This document shows, piece by piece, positions 41,120 through 50,540 of a stretch of DNA of 64,000 nucleotides. Origin of the DNA: Rhizobium gallicum bv. gallicum R602sp (GTDB lineage Bacteria > Pseudomonadota > Alphaproteobacteria > Rhizobiales > Rhizobiaceae). Where the stretch lies: the NCBI RefSeq assembly GCF_000816845.1, contig NZ_CP006877.1:1865501-1929500 (forward strand). The letters run 5' to 3'. The notes below the pieces were generated by a model. It did no database searches, was not told the DNA's origin, and saw only the letters and a list, made by a program, of their open reading frames with translations. The translations under genes were made by a program, and so were the position numbers. The stretch's first letter is position 1. Each line of letters starts with the position of its first letter.

Positions 41120-42250
41120 CCTGCTGCGGACGTGGGCAGGATCATTCCGCTTCTGGTGGCTGCAGCTCGTTGAGACTGCGCCTCGAACATTAGGAAGATC
41201 CCACCTGCGAAGACCATTGTGCGGCGACATTTGTCGACCGCGGAGACAACCCTGCTCCCAGCACTGGACAGCTTTGACGGCACTGCACCGGCGGTGAGGG
41301 CAGATTCACCCAATCAATTCCGCCGTGTTGCATATCTCGCAAGCCGGAGAGGTCGCCGTATGCTCAAATCAGCTTGACGGACGGAATGCGATTAGACAAC
41401 CACCAATGAAGCGAGCCGTCGATCTGAACGAGTTCGCCGAAACAATCGCGCCGGCCGCGCGGCTGGAAGACCCGCTTCTTGCGTTCGCGTCGCGACACCC
41501 AGATGCCGGCTTCCATCATCCACTGGCGCAGCGTCTCCTTGCTGACGGCAATCCGGTGGCGTTCGATCAGCTTCTCGGCCGCCAGCGTAGGGCCAAAATC
41601 CGCGTAATGCTCACGCACAAGGTCGAGAGCCAGATTGCGGAAGTCCTCACTGTGGCGCCGGTTGCTCGGACGGCCGCGCTTCTTCGAAACCAGACCGTCA
41701 GCGCCATTCTCGTCATAGGCTTGCAGCAGCCGATGGACCTGGCTGCGACTGAGCCCAAGCAGCGCAGCCGCCCGTGTGACCGTCAGGCTGCCTTGGCGAA
41801 CCCGCTGAATATGTTCAAGACGATGCAATTCCTTCTGAGACATGACAATCAAACAAGACATGACGACTCCGAACAAAGACGACCTCGGCCACGATGCACG
41901 TCGCTAATCTTGCTTCCCAACGCTGACGTTCGACCAGCATCCCAAGAGGCGACGACTGTCGCATCTCTAACTGGCCTATGTGTCGCATTTCTAAAATGCC
42001 GCTACAAACAATGTGGCGGCTAGGTTGAAATGTCCGTTCTGGCGCAAAGTAGAAATGTCACTTTGGGCGCGTCGCCAGCCAGTTAGAAATGCGACACGCG
42101 ACATGTCCACTTGCACTGTGGCAAGCCCCCGACCGGACCGGCTGGGCCGGGTTGCAAGGGAAGGGAGGGGGCGGGTGAGGCAAACCCCTTCGGCTTTAGC
42201 TTTCTCACTGGCAATTGTTCTTTTGCCGCTCGATACTCTCTGTCATCTGC

Positions 42251-43018
42251 ATGGCGCAGGGTAGGGATCAAAGCCGCACGATGCTTCCGGAAATCAAACT
42301 GCAGGGTGACGTCGATGTCGCCGCGCTGTCACCACTTCTGCGCGGCATGCTTCTTTCGGTTGCCTATGCTGACGGTGAGGGTGGCATAGGATTGACAGCA
42401 ACCGGCGCCATGAACCGCAAGTTCGTGCATTGGGCGGCGGTGCACTTCCTCTGGCCAGGATTCACAGCCGAAGATCTCTACAGCATGAACAAGGTACTCA
42501 ATGAAAGCGACGTGCCACCGCTTTGGGTCGTGCGCGACATGACCCGTCATCTGAAGCTTCTTCGCAAAAACAAAGATGTGCTGCTGCCAACCAGACGCGG
42601 CCGGGAGTTCCTGGTGAACCCGCAAGGCTTCTTCGATCTCGTCGCCACGGATTATCTCTATTCGTATGTCCACGCCACCGAGCGAGAACAGGAGGTGCGG
42701 GCGCGGTTACGCTGGTGGCGCATGTTCCTCAATCTTCTCAATATCAAGGCCAGAGAAGGGTGCACGCCAATGGACGCTGTGAAGATCCTCTATCCAGACC
42801 TGGCGCCTCTGTCGGACACCGAAATGACCCTGGAAGCCTGGAAGTTGAGATCCGATCTCCAATATGGCGTCTTTCGGCGCTTATGCTGGCTCGGCTTGCT
42901 CTATGAAGCACGAGAGGGGCTCACGCTCCTTCAGGATGGAACCTTCCACAAGACGCCACTTTGGCCCGCTTGCCTGCAGTTGGAGTCGGATGCGCAAAGT
43001 GACATCGGCGTGCATTGA
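42251..43018 (+). CDS. Passenger gene: protein related to the pRiA4b ORF-3 C-terminal domain
   Basis: About 255 residues. The segment GGIGLTATGAMNRKFVHWAA, then LRKNKDVLLPTRRGREFL, recalls the helical domain that follows the pRiA4b ORF-3 domain in plasmid and accessory proteins (I-x-L-T-A-x-G ... L-L-T-x-x-G-R). The ORF-3 domain itself is absent. The start is uncertain (ATG 42251 or 42281); no good ribosome site. It is inside an ISNCY-type element, convergent with the transposase (6-base gap). Role unknown. Confidence 0.65.
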   Translation: MAQGRDQSRTMLPEIKLQGDVDVAALSPLLRGMLLSVAYADGEGGIGLTATGAMNRKFVHWAAVHFLWPGFTAEDLYSMNKVLNESDVPPLWVVRDMTRHLKLLRKNKDVLLPTRRGREFLVNPQGFFDLVATDYLYSYVHATEREQEVRARLRWWRMFLNLLNIKAREGCTPMDAVKILYPDLAPLSDTEMTLEAWKLRSDLQYGVFRRLCWLGLLYEAREGLTLLQDGTFHKTPLWPACLQLESDAQSDIGVH

Positions 43019-43024
43019 CGATCT

Positions 43025-44398
43025 TTATTCCGCAGCTGGCTGTCTCAACAGTGCTTTCTCACGCCGCGCAATCACCGCCGGATCGTTCATGAAATCCGTC
43101 TGCTTGCCCGGCCTGCGGCCCCGCGGTGTGTAACCGTTCTTCTCGCTGTTGGTCTTCACCTTCGGCGGCAATCGCTGATCCTGCTGTTCCTTGATGTAGG
43201 CCAGCACGTCGGAAAGCCGCTTGTTCTCGGTGATCGCCGCATGCGTCACCCGCTGGTCCTTGTCGAACACCCGATACGGCAGCGAATGGCCTTTCCAGCG
43301 CACGTCCAACCGGCCATCGGCAAAGGCATAGGTCTCGACATAGCGACCGACCAGCCCACGCGTGATATCGGTCTCTTCCAGCATGATCCGCTGGCGCTCG
43401 AACGAGAACGTCAGCTGCGCCCCGACATACCGCTGCTCACGCTTGCACAGAATGTCCTTGAGCCGGTCCAACGCCAGGTTCACCGGCCGATGCAGATTGT
43501 CAGATCGGGCAGGGGCAACTGCAAACCGCGCGTTGTAGCCTTCCATGAAATTGGGCAGAAAGGCATTGCCCGCCTGCATGTCGCAGATCCCTGCCAATCG
43601 CATATCCTTGATCAATCGGTCCTGCAATGTCTGGTTCATGCGCTCGACGCGGCCCTTGGCCTGGCTTGAATTTGCGCAAAGAATCTCGATGTTTAGCTCG
43701 CAAAGCGCCCGGCCGAACTGGGTCATGCCCTGACCGCCCTTGGCGTCCTTCTTCGCCACCCGGAACACCGAATGCTTGTCGGAATAAAACGCCACCGGCG
43801 CCCCGTGATCCTGCAGATAGAGTTCCAGCGCCGCGAAATAACTGAAGGCGCTTTCCGAGCCCACAAAGCGCAACTGCATCAGCTTGCCCGTCGCATCGTC
43901 GATGAACACCAAAAGCGTACATGGTGGCCCACGATCTTCGAACCAGCGATGCTCGGAGCCGTCGATCTGCACCAGCTCACCATAAGCCTCGCGCCGCAAT
44001 CGTGGCTGATGGAAGCTGCGACGCTGCTGGCGCGATCGCCAGATACCGGCCGCCGTCATCCATTGCCGCAGCGTCTCGCGCGACACCGTCAGCCCATCGA
44101 GCTCTGCAAGCTTCTCGGCCGCCAGCGTCGGCCCGAAATCCCAATAGCGCTCGCGAATGAGCGTCAAAGCATAATCGCGAAGCCCATCGTTGATCCGGTT
44201 GTTCGACGGCCGGCCGATCGCCTTGTGCCGGATCGACGCCGCGCCACCCGTTCTGATCCGCTCCAGCAGCCGGCGCACCTGGCGCTCGCTCAGCGCCAGA
44301 ACATGCGCCGCCGACATCAACGTCATTCGACCGTCGATGACTTTCGACAAAACCTCGATCCGCTGCAGGTCACGCTCGCTCATCGCAATCAGTCCCAT
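43025..44398 (-). CDS. ISNCY family transposase
   Basis: A 457-residue transposase with N-terminal helix-turn-helix (ALSERQVRRLLERIRTGG) and rve-type DDE core: VQIDGSEHRWFEDRG, CTLLVFIDDATGKLMQLRF, and NSSQAKGRVERMNQTLQDRL with the last glutamate. A C-terminal beta-rich part follows. No stop or shift, so it may be active. The ATG at 44398 has a GGGAG site. Its element has an intact target duplication, suggesting a recent insertion. Confidence 0.92.
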   Translation of the reverse strand: MGLIAMSERDLQRIEVLSKVIDGRMTLMSAAHVLALSERQVRRLLERIRTGGAASIRHKAIGRPSNNRINDGLRDYALTLIRERYWDFGPTLAAEKLAELDGLTVSRETLRQWMTAAGIWRSRQQRRSFHQPRLRREAYGELVQIDGSEHRWFEDRGPPCTLLVFIDDATGKLMQLRFVGSESAFSYFAALELYLQDHGAPVAFYSDKHSVFRVAKKDAKGGQGMTQFGRALCELNIEILCANSSQAKGRVERMNQTLQDRLIKDMRLAGICDMQAGNAFLPNFMEGYNARFAVAPARSDNLHRPVNLALDRLKDILCKREQRYVGAQLTFSFERQRIMLEETDITRGLVGRYVETYAFADGRLDVRWKGHSLPYRVFDKDQRVTHAAITENKRLSDVLAYIKEQQDQRLPPKVKTNSEKNGYTPRGRRPGKQTDFMNDPAVIARREKALLRQPAAE

Positions 44399-44659
44399 CG
44401 GCAATCTCCCACGTCATCAAACGCGGGGAGTGTGACATTCTTACTTTGCAGAAACAGGACACTTTAACTTTGCGGCTACAAACAAATGTCACATAAGATA
44501 GATTATGGAACTAAAAAGCACTCTCGCGAGACCAACGCGTCGTGAACTAGACGCCATAAATCGTATCCGACACACTTAAGAGCGAGCGTTCATGTTGTTA
44601 TCGGGTGGCAGTTCGCCTAAAAGGAGACCTCCCACCGTCCTAGCCTCTGGAGCCGCAAC

Positions 44660-45814
44660 ATGCACATAGGACCGCAGCAGCGGATTTATGTCTGCTTCTT
44701 CCTGTTTGCTGTTTCAATGGGCGCTATGCTGTCGCGTCTTCCGGACATTCAAGACGCCCTCCAGATTGACAAATCTGAGCTCGGTTTGACGCTGATTGGA
44801 GCCGCGGTCGGCGCGTTGGTTTCACTAACGTTTTCGTCCCCCATCGTTGCCCGCCTCGGAGCACGTACCACCGCTATTCTTACCGTGTTGGGAACGTCCG
44901 CGTGTCTTGCTCTTGTGCCTTGGGTGAGTGCTGCTCCTTTGGTTTTCGGCATTCTTTTGTGCGAAGGGCTGCTGGCAGGAGCGCTGGAGATCAATCTCAA
45001 CGTCGAGATTGACCGCATTGAGGCGCAGCTTGGACGGGGCGTGATGAACCGGGCACATGGATTCTGGAGCCTTGGCTTCTTCGTCACAGCCCTGGTTTCG
45101 GCCGGAGTCCGCCAGGCAGGCATATCAACGCAGCTTCATCTAGGATTGACGTTCGGGTTTGTCCTGATCGTGGCTACGATAGTAATCGCTGGCATGCGCA
45201 ATGCCCCTGCAAGAGTGGCGCTTGATCATGCAGACGCGGGGCGTATCGCGCTTCCGACAGTTGCACTGCTTCCTCTTTGTGTCATTGGTATCGCCGCATT
45301 TCTGGTCGAGGGCGCGGGAATTGATTGGTCGGCGATCTATATGCGCGACGTCTTCCAATCAGAACCGTTCGTCGGAGGGCTGGGCCTTACGCTTTTCACC
45401 TTCTTCATGGCTTTGACGAGGTTATTTGCAGATCCGTTTGTCGATCGCTTCGGCTCCCGAACGGTCGCCTTGACACTGCTCCTCGTGTCAGCCGTTGGGC
45501 TTTGCGCGGTGTGGCTCGCTCCGCATCAATACATCGCCCTTGTTGGATTTGCGCTCATGGGCGGCGGTTGTAGCGTGGTATACCCCCTTGCCGTTTCTGC
45601 AGCGGCGCGGCGCTCGGACCGAGCCTCCCATCTCAATGTCGCGGCATTGGGCCAAATGTCGTTTGTCGTGTTCTTCCTCGCTCCACCGCTGCTCGGTTTT
45701 GTGGCGGAGCACGCTGGTATCAGGACAGCGTACCTTGTATGTCTGCCAGTCATACTTTCCGCATTAATATGCGTTCGGTCCCTATCCGCTCGCCGTCGAT
45801 TGGCTGCTGCATAA
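44660..45814 (+). CDS. MFS transporter (YbjJ-like)
   Basis: A 384-residue major facilitator with about 12 spans. Features are MGAMLSRLPDIQDALQIDKS at the start, typical of the YbjJ group, and NRAHGFWSLGFFVTALVSAG in the middle, with VEGAGIDWSAIYMRDVF in the second half. The ATG at 44660 follows CTGGAG. It lies 180 bases outside the insertion-sequence cluster. Substrate unknown; relatives are often linked to sugar or drug efflux. Confidence 0.87.
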   Translation: MHIGPQQRIYVCFFLFAVSMGAMLSRLPDIQDALQIDKSELGLTLIGAAVGALVSLTFSSPIVARLGARTTAILTVLGTSACLALVPWVSAAPLVFGILLCEGLLAGALEINLNVEIDRIEAQLGRGVMNRAHGFWSLGFFVTALVSAGVRQAGISTQLHLGLTFGFVLIVATIVIAGMRNAPARVALDHADAGRIALPTVALLPLCVIGIAAFLVEGAGIDWSAIYMRDVFQSEPFVGGLGLTLFTFFMALTRLFADPFVDRFGSRTVALTLLLVSAVGLCAVWLAPHQYIALVGFALMGGGCSVVYPLAVSAAARRSDRASHLNVAALGQMSFVVFFLAPPLLGFVAEHAGIRTAYLVCLPVILSALICVRSLSARRRLAAA

Positions 45815-46270
45815 ACCACTATGGAAACTGCTCTGTTGGCATTCACTGGGATATAAACTCTCGTCCAGCCATACGGCCACAAACGGCGCGGTCGCCGCTC
45901 CGTTGACAACCCCTGCTCCGCGCCGGTGAATTCGTAGGGGGCACCAAACGCAAGTTCCTTGCCTGGTGGGTGCTCATCGATCTTGGGGAACTAAACGGCA
46001 TAACGACCTTAAACAGCGTGGCCCTGCTGTCGAGATCCTGGATGCAGGCGTCAAAAAATGGGAGCCTACGCTACCGGCGGGTTCACCGGCGATGCCTACC
46101 CTCTCCGGCTGACCGTCGAGGTGTGGTCCTTATTAGATCTTTTGGGCTAGTTGCCGTGGCTGTTGGGTGTGACACTTTACTCGGAACAAGGAAAATATCG
46201 AGCGACAGCGCTCCGCTGTGCCGTGCGCCACTCGCTCGGCGCGATGCGCCGGCAAGCCAAGGAGAAGAAG
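45815..46270. other. Intergenic stretch, probably decayed sequence
   Basis: About 455 bases between the MFS and methyltransferase genes. Open frames are present but I cannot match any to a family. It may contain remnants of degraded genes. Confidence 0.35.
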
Positions 46271-47083
46271 ATGATGATCGCGACCGATGCGCATTTCCAA
46301 GGAGACATTCCCGCGATCTACGAGCAGTTCCTCGTGCCGATCCTATTCGAGGGATACGCCTCGGATTTGGCAGCCCGCATCGCGAACTGCCATCCCGAAC
46401 GTGTTCTGGAAGTCGCCGCGGGATCGGGTGTGCTGACACGAGCCATGGCGGCCAGGCTTGCGCCGGAGGTCCAAATCGTCGCTACCGATCTGAACCAGGC
46501 AATGCTCGATATCGCAGCGAAGAAAGGCGTTGGCCGCCAGGTCGAGTGGAAACAGGCGGACGCGCTCGAACTGCCCTTTGAGAGCACAAGTTTCGATGTG
46601 GTCGCCTGCCAGTTCGGCGTGATGTTCTTTCCGGACAAGCAGCGCGGTTATAGCCAGATACTAAGAGTGCTGAAGCCCAAGGGAACATTTCTTTTCAACA
46701 CCTGGGCCTCGCTTGCCGAAAACGAAATTGCCCGCACCGTTTCCGAGGCAATCGTCACGGCTTTTCCCGACGACCCCACGCGTTTTCTCGAACGGACGCC
46801 GCATGGCTATTGCGAGCGAGAGACAATCGAGACTGATCTCAGGCACGCGGGCTTCCGGAAAGTGACGATCGATACGATAGACATGGCCGCGCATGCCCCC
46901 TCGCCGCGCGACGTCGCAATAGCATTCTGCCGGGGTACGCCATTGAAAATGGAGATCGCCGCGCGCGCTGCCGATGACGAAAAGGCTGTTCGTGCTGTCG
47001 CCGCAGCGCTCGAACAGCGCTTTGGCAGCGGACGGATTCATGGAAACCTACGTGCTCACGTCGTTGTCGCTGAGGTTCGCTAG
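46271..47083 (+). CDS. Class I SAM-dependent methyltransferase
   Basis: A 270-residue methyltransferase of the UbiE/Methyltransf_11 type. Motif I is VLEVAAGSGVLTRAMAARLA (about residue 45), motif II is the acidic IVATDLNQAMLDIA, and a post-motif region reads VACQFGVMFFPDKQRGYSQ. The ATG at 46271 follows an AAGGAGAAG site and is followed by a second ATG. Forty in-frame codons further upstream lack similarity. Small-molecule acceptor unknown. Confidence 0.88.
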   Translation: MMIATDAHFQGDIPAIYEQFLVPILFEGYASDLAARIANCHPERVLEVAAGSGVLTRAMAARLAPEVQIVATDLNQAMLDIAAKKGVGRQVEWKQADALELPFESTSFDVVACQFGVMFFPDKQRGYSQILRVLKPKGTFLFNTWASLAENEIARTVSEAIVTAFPDDPTRFLERTPHGYCERETIETDLRHAGFRKVTIDTIDMAAHAPSPRDVAIAFCRGTPLKMEIAARAADDEKAVRAVAAALEQRFGSGRIHGNLRAHVVVAEVR

Positions 47084-47106
47084 CCGGTGCCGGAAAGTAC
47101 CAGTTA

Positions 47107-47955
47107 CTATTCCGTTCCCGGGTCGTCCAAGTCCGCTCGGAGTTCATCCACTTTGACCTCGAATTGCATCTGATCAAAGGCGGGTTCGACGTGTTCGGGC
47201 GTCTCGGCCATCACGGTCTCGTAGTCAAGCGGCGTATGCATATGCGTCAGGATCGCCCGCTTCGGCTTCAGCCGCCCGATCCAGTCGAGCGATTGCTCAA
47301 GAGACAGGTGGCTCGGATGATAGCGGTATTGCAGAGCGTCGATGATGAGAATGTCGAGATCCTGAAGCTTTGCGACAGTCTCCGGCGGGAAGTCACTGAT
47401 ATCGCTGCAGTAAGCGACATCACCGATTCTAAAGCCGAGCGAATGTATGTCGCCGTGCTGCTGCAGATGCGGCCGAAATGAAATCGTGCCTCCAGCGCCG
47501 CTGATGGCGATAGGCGTCATATCCTCGATCAGGATCGGCTCGACGATCGGCGGATAATTGCTGCCGGGCGGCGTTTCGATGCAATAGCTGAAGCCCTGGC
47601 GGATGCGGTCCATCGTGAACGGATTGGCATAGATCGGCACGCGCTGCTGTGCGTTGTGGAAATAGCCGCGCAGATCGTCGATGCCGTGAATGTGATCGGC
47701 ATGCGGATGCGTGTAAAGCACAGCATCGATGTGCTGCACCTTGGCGGCAATCATCTGCTCGCGGAAATCCGATCCGGTGTCGATGACGACGGTCGTGACC
47801 CCGCCGTTGTCGTCGTATTGCTGCACCATGAAGGCTGCGCGCGTACGGCGGTTCTTCGGATTGGTCGGATCGCATGCGCCCCAATCGCCGGTAATGCGCG
47901 GCACGCCGGGCGACGAGGCGCAGCCGAGAATGGTGAAGCGCCGCCGGTAGCTCAC
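47107..47955 (-). CDS. MBL-fold phosphodiesterase (PhnP-like)
   Basis: A 282-residue metallo-beta-lactamase-fold protein near PhnP, which hydrolyses cyclic phosphates. Metal ligands are seen in YTHPHADHIHGIDDLRGYF (HxHxDH) and in the C-terminal AILTHMHTPLDY. It starts at GTG 47955 (VSYRRRFTILGCASSPGVPR), four bases after the tatD stop. Last gene of the metG-tatD-MBL run; the conserved linkage in alphaproteobacteria is known, but the substrate is not. Confidence 0.9.
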   Translation of the reverse strand: MSYRRRFTILGCASSPGVPRITGDWGACDPTNPKNRRTRAAFMVQQYDDNGGVTTVVIDTGSDFREQMIAAKVQHIDAVLYTHPHADHIHGIDDLRGYFHNAQQRVPIYANPFTMDRIRQGFSYCIETPPGSNYPPIVEPILIEDMTPIAISGAGGTISFRPHLQQHGDIHSLGFRIGDVAYCSDISDFPPETVAKLQDLDILIIDALQYRYHPSHLSLEQSLDWIGRLKPKRAILTHMHTPLDYETVMAETPEHVEPAFDQMQFEVKVDELRADLDDPGTE

Positions 47956-47959
47956 GCGG

Positions 47960-48742
47960 CTAGACCTTCGGCATCTTCGAGAAGAGCCGGAAAGCATTCT
48001 CGGTAGTGATCCGCGCCATATCGGCATAGCTGACGCCGAGCGTTTCAGCGAGGACCTCGGCGGTGTTCACTACATAAGACGGCTCGTTGCGCTTGCCGCG
48101 CCAGCGCTTCGGCGCAAGGTAAGGCGCGTCGGTTTCGACCAGCAGCCGGTCGTGCGGGACTGTTTTTGCGATTGCCCGCAACTCCTCGGATTTCGGAAAG
48201 GTGAGGATGCCAGAGAAAGAAATGTAGCCGCCGAGTTCGACGCCGGTTCGGGCAAGTGCGGGACCGGCCGAGAAGCAATGGAGAATGAAGGGGAAGGCCC
48301 CCTTCCCAGTTTCTGAGGTCAGCATTGCCGCCATGTCTTCGTCGGCACTGCGGCTATGGATCACCAGCGGCAACTGTGTTTCGCGAGCGGCAGCGATATG
48401 GCGCAGAAAGCCTGTCTTCTGGTTCTCCGGCTTCTGCGTGTCGTAGAAGTAATCGAGCCCGGCTTCACCGATCGCGACGACCTTCTCGTGTTTCTTGGCG
48501 AGGCGCACGAGATCTTCGGCCTGAATGTCGAGCTCCTCATCCGCATTGTTCGGATGCGTGCCGACCGAGCAGAAGACCGAGGGATATTTCTCGGTGATCG
48601 CGAGCAGCTTTTCGAGTTTCCGCACGCGCGTCGAGATCGTCACCATCTGCTTCACACCGGCCTGGTGAGCGCGCGAGATGATATCGTCTCGCTCCTCCTC
48701 GAAATCGGCGAAATCCAGATGGCAATGCGTATCTATCAGCAT
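47960..48742 (-). CDS. tatD: TatD family hydrolase
   Basis: A 260-residue TIM-barrel metal-dependent nuclease of the TatD family: MLIDTHCHLDFADFEEERDD with two metal histidines, GEAGLDYFYDTQKPENQ, LVIHSRSADEDM, and VETDAPYLAPKRWRGKRNEP. It probably degrades DNA or RNA ends in repair or quality control. It lies nine bases after metG and four before the MBL gene, one transcript. Confidence 0.95.
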   Translation of the reverse strand: MLIDTHCHLDFADFEEERDDIISRAHQAGVKQMVTISTRVRKLEKLLAITEKYPSVFCSVGTHPNNADEELDIQAEDLVRLAKKHEKVVAIGEAGLDYFYDTQKPENQKTGFLRHIAAARETQLPLVIHSRSADEDMAAMLTSETGKGAFPFILHCFSAGPALARTGVELGGYISFSGILTFPKSEELRAIAKTVPHDRLLVETDAPYLAPKRWRGKRNEPSYVVNTAEVLAETLGVSYADMARITTENAFRLFSKMPKV

Positions 48743-48751
48743 GGCATGCCC

Positions 48752-50302
48752 TCAGGTTTCCGGCGCCACATAGCGCGGGAAGACAGGCTTTGGTGCCTCC
48801 AGCGGCGTTCCGGGAACGAGGCGTCCGGCTTCACCCAATGCCGCGAAACCCCGCTCGTCGGCTGGTGCGGCAACGAGGTCGAGCAGCTTGCCCGCCGATT
48901 CCGGCATGAACGGCTGGAGCAGGATCGCGATCTGGCGGACGACTTCAGCGGTGACATAAAGCACGGTGCCCATCCGCGCCGGATCGGTCTTCTTCAGCGC
49001 CCATGGCTCCTGGCTCGCAAAATAACGGTCGGTTTCCGAAACGACCGCGATGATGGAGGCGAGCGCCCGGTGGATCATCTGCTTGTCCATGTCCTCGCGC
49101 GTCGACGCGAGCAGCGTATCGGCCTGAGCCAGCATCGCCTTGTCCTCGTCGGTCAACGGTCCGCATTCCGGTATCGTGCCGTCGCAATTCTTGACGATCA
49201 TAGATAACGAACGGCTCGCGAGATTGCCGATGCCGTTCGCAAGATCGGAATTGATCCGCGTGCCGATCGCCTCTTCGCTGTAGCTGCCGTCCTGGCCGAA
49301 GGAAACTTCGCGCAGGAAGAAATACCGCACCTGATCGAGACCGAAATGGTTCACCAGATTGACGGGATCAACGACATTGCCGAGCGACTTCGACATCTTC
49401 TCGCCCTTGTTGAGCAGGAAGCCATGCGCAAAGACCCGCTTTGGCAGTGGCAGCCTGGCCGACATCAGGAAAGCGGGCCAATAGACCGCATGGAAGCGGA
49501 TGATGTCCTTGCCGATGACATGAATGTCGGCCGGCCAGTACTTCGCTCTCGGGCCGTTCGGATCCTGGAGATAGCCGGTCGCTGTGATGTAGTTGGTCAG
49601 CGCGTCGACCCAGACATACATGACATGCGACGGATCGTTGGGCACCTTGATGCCCCAGTCGAAGGTCGTGCGCGAAATCGAAAGGTCCTTCAAGCCGGAC
49701 TTGACGAAGGAAACCACTTCGTTGCGCCGTTCGGCTGGACCGATGAAATCGGGATTGTCTTCATAGTGCTTGAGGAGCTTGTCCTGGTATTCGGAAAGCC
49801 TGAAGAAGTAGCTTTCCTCTTCTACCCATTCGACGGGCGTGCCCTGCGGCCCGTAGCGCACGCCGTCGGCGCGGAGCTCCGTCTCGTTCTCCTGGTAGTA
49901 GGCCTCGTCGCGCACAGAATACCAGCCGGCGTAGGAATCTTTGTAGATATCGCTGTTTTCCGCCATAAGCTTCCAGATGTAGCTGGAGGCTTCGTGGTGG
50001 CGGGGTTCCGTGGTGCGGATGAAATCGTCGTTCGAGGCATTCAGCAGCTGGGCCATCGCCTCGAACTCGCCAGAGTTGCGGTCGGCAAGCTCCTGGGCGG
50101 TAATACCCTCCGCGCGTGCCGTCTGCTGCATCTTCTGGCCGTGCTCGTCGGTGCCCGTCAGAAAGAAGACATCACGACCATCAAGACGCTGGAAGCGCGC
50201 CATGGCGTCCGTCGCGATCAGCTCGTAGGCATGGCCGATATGCGGCTTGCCGTTCGGGTAGGAAATCGCGGTGGTAATGTAGAAGGGCGTCTTGTCTGTC
50301 AT
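48752..50302 (-). CDS. metG: Methionyl-tRNA synthetase
   Basis: MetG attaches methionine to its tRNAs. The 516-residue enzyme has the class I signatures: the HIGH box as [17 protein letters not shown] and KMSKS at about residue 295 ([13 protein letters not shown]). It is of the short form without the C-terminal tRNA-binding dimer domain. The start at 50302 ([18 protein letters not shown]) is preferred to one three codons earlier. First gene of metG-tatD-MBL. Confidence 0.97.
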   Translation of the reverse strand: MTDKTPFYITTAISYPNGKPHIGHAYELIATDAMARFQRLDGRDVFFLTGTDEHGQKMQQTARAEGITAQELADRNSGEFEAMAQLLNASNDDFIRTTEPRHHEASSYIWKLMAENSDIYKDSYAGWYSVRDEAYYQENETELRADGVRYGPQGTPVEWVEEESYFFRLSEYQDKLLKHYEDNPDFIGPAERRNEVVSFVKSGLKDLSISRTTFDWGIKVPNDPSHVMYVWVDALTNYITATGYLQDPNGPRAKYWPADIHVIGKDIIRFHAVYWPAFLMSARLPLPKRVFAHGFLLNKGEKMSKSLGNVVDPVNLVNHFGLDQVRYFFLREVSFGQDGSYSEEAIGTRINSDLANGIGNLASRSLSMIVKNCDGTIPECGPLTDEDKAMLAQADTLLASTREDMDKQMIHRALASIIAVVSETDRYFASQEPWALKKTDPARMGTVLYVTAEVVRQIAILLQPFMPESAGKLLDLVAAPADERGFAALGEAGRLVPGTPLEAPKPVFPRYVAPET

Positions 50303-50540
50303 GGCGGCCATCGTGTCCGGCTTACTCTCTCGAAATATCAGCCGCTCTTAGCGCATGTCATGAAGAAGAGAAACACTAAGTTTCGAAAGCGCTTGTGATT
50401 TGGCGGTTTGCCGAAGCGCTGAGCTTGACTCGCTTTCTGCCACATTCTAGGCCTTGCGAAACCGAAGAACGGGGCGCAACCGAAGTGAGATTTCCAGCAG
50501 CGGGCAAAAGCCGTTTCTCTGTTTGTCAGAGGTCCGTCGC

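Larger units (their letters stand above)
39915..41396 (+). mobile_element. IS110/IS1111-type insertion sequence
   Basis: About 1.48 kb inside the ISNCY-type transposase gene. Junctions are defined by where transposase homology stops (after CTCGAAC on the left, before AACCACCAATG on the right). A short inverted repeat TAATCGC lies a few bases inside each end, as in the IS1111 subgroup. The left noncoding end is about 120 bases, the right one about 330. Confidence 0.7.
38947..41861 (-). pseudogene. ISNCY-type transposase split by an insertion
   Basis: The N-terminal part (41861 down to about 41397) runs from the helix-turn-helix through GELVQIDGSLHWW; the C-terminal part (about 39914 down to 38947) resumes at FENRGRKCALLVYIDDATGK and continues to the end. 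In the related intact transposase these are contiguous (QIDGSEHRWFEDRGPPC). The break falls exactly at the first catalytic aspartate region. The interruption is the IS110-type element, so the gene is inactive. Confidence 0.88.
38733..42006 (-). mobile_element. ISNCY-type element interrupted by an IS110-type element
   Basis: Left terminus TGTAACAGCTAATTAAAGAT at 38733 and, on the other strand, right terminus TGTAGCGGCATTTTAGAAAT ending at 42006. Both ends continue with the same spaced subterminal repeats of the type TTAGAAATGCGACA. Without the inserted element (39915-41396) it would be about 1.8 kb. Flanks CACAA and AACAA may be a decayed 5-bp duplication. The left 100 bases are markedly AT-rich. 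Confidence 0.7.
42012..44480 (-). mobile_element. ISNCY-type element with a passenger gene
   Basis: Ends TGTGGCGGCTAGGTTGAAAT at 42012 and, on the other strand, TGTAGCCGCAAAGTTAAAGT ending at 44480. It is flanked by a perfect 5-bp target duplication AACAA (42007-42011 and 44481-44485). About 2.47 kb with a transposase and, on the opposite strand, an unrelated gene (42251-43018). It inserted one base beyond the end of the neighbouring element's flank. Subterminal repeats of about 23-base period are seen at both ends. Confidence 0.8.

Noticed and set aside
50303..50540. Riboswitch or T-box-like leader upstream of metG
   Set aside because: No conserved riboswitch core could be recognised in this gap.
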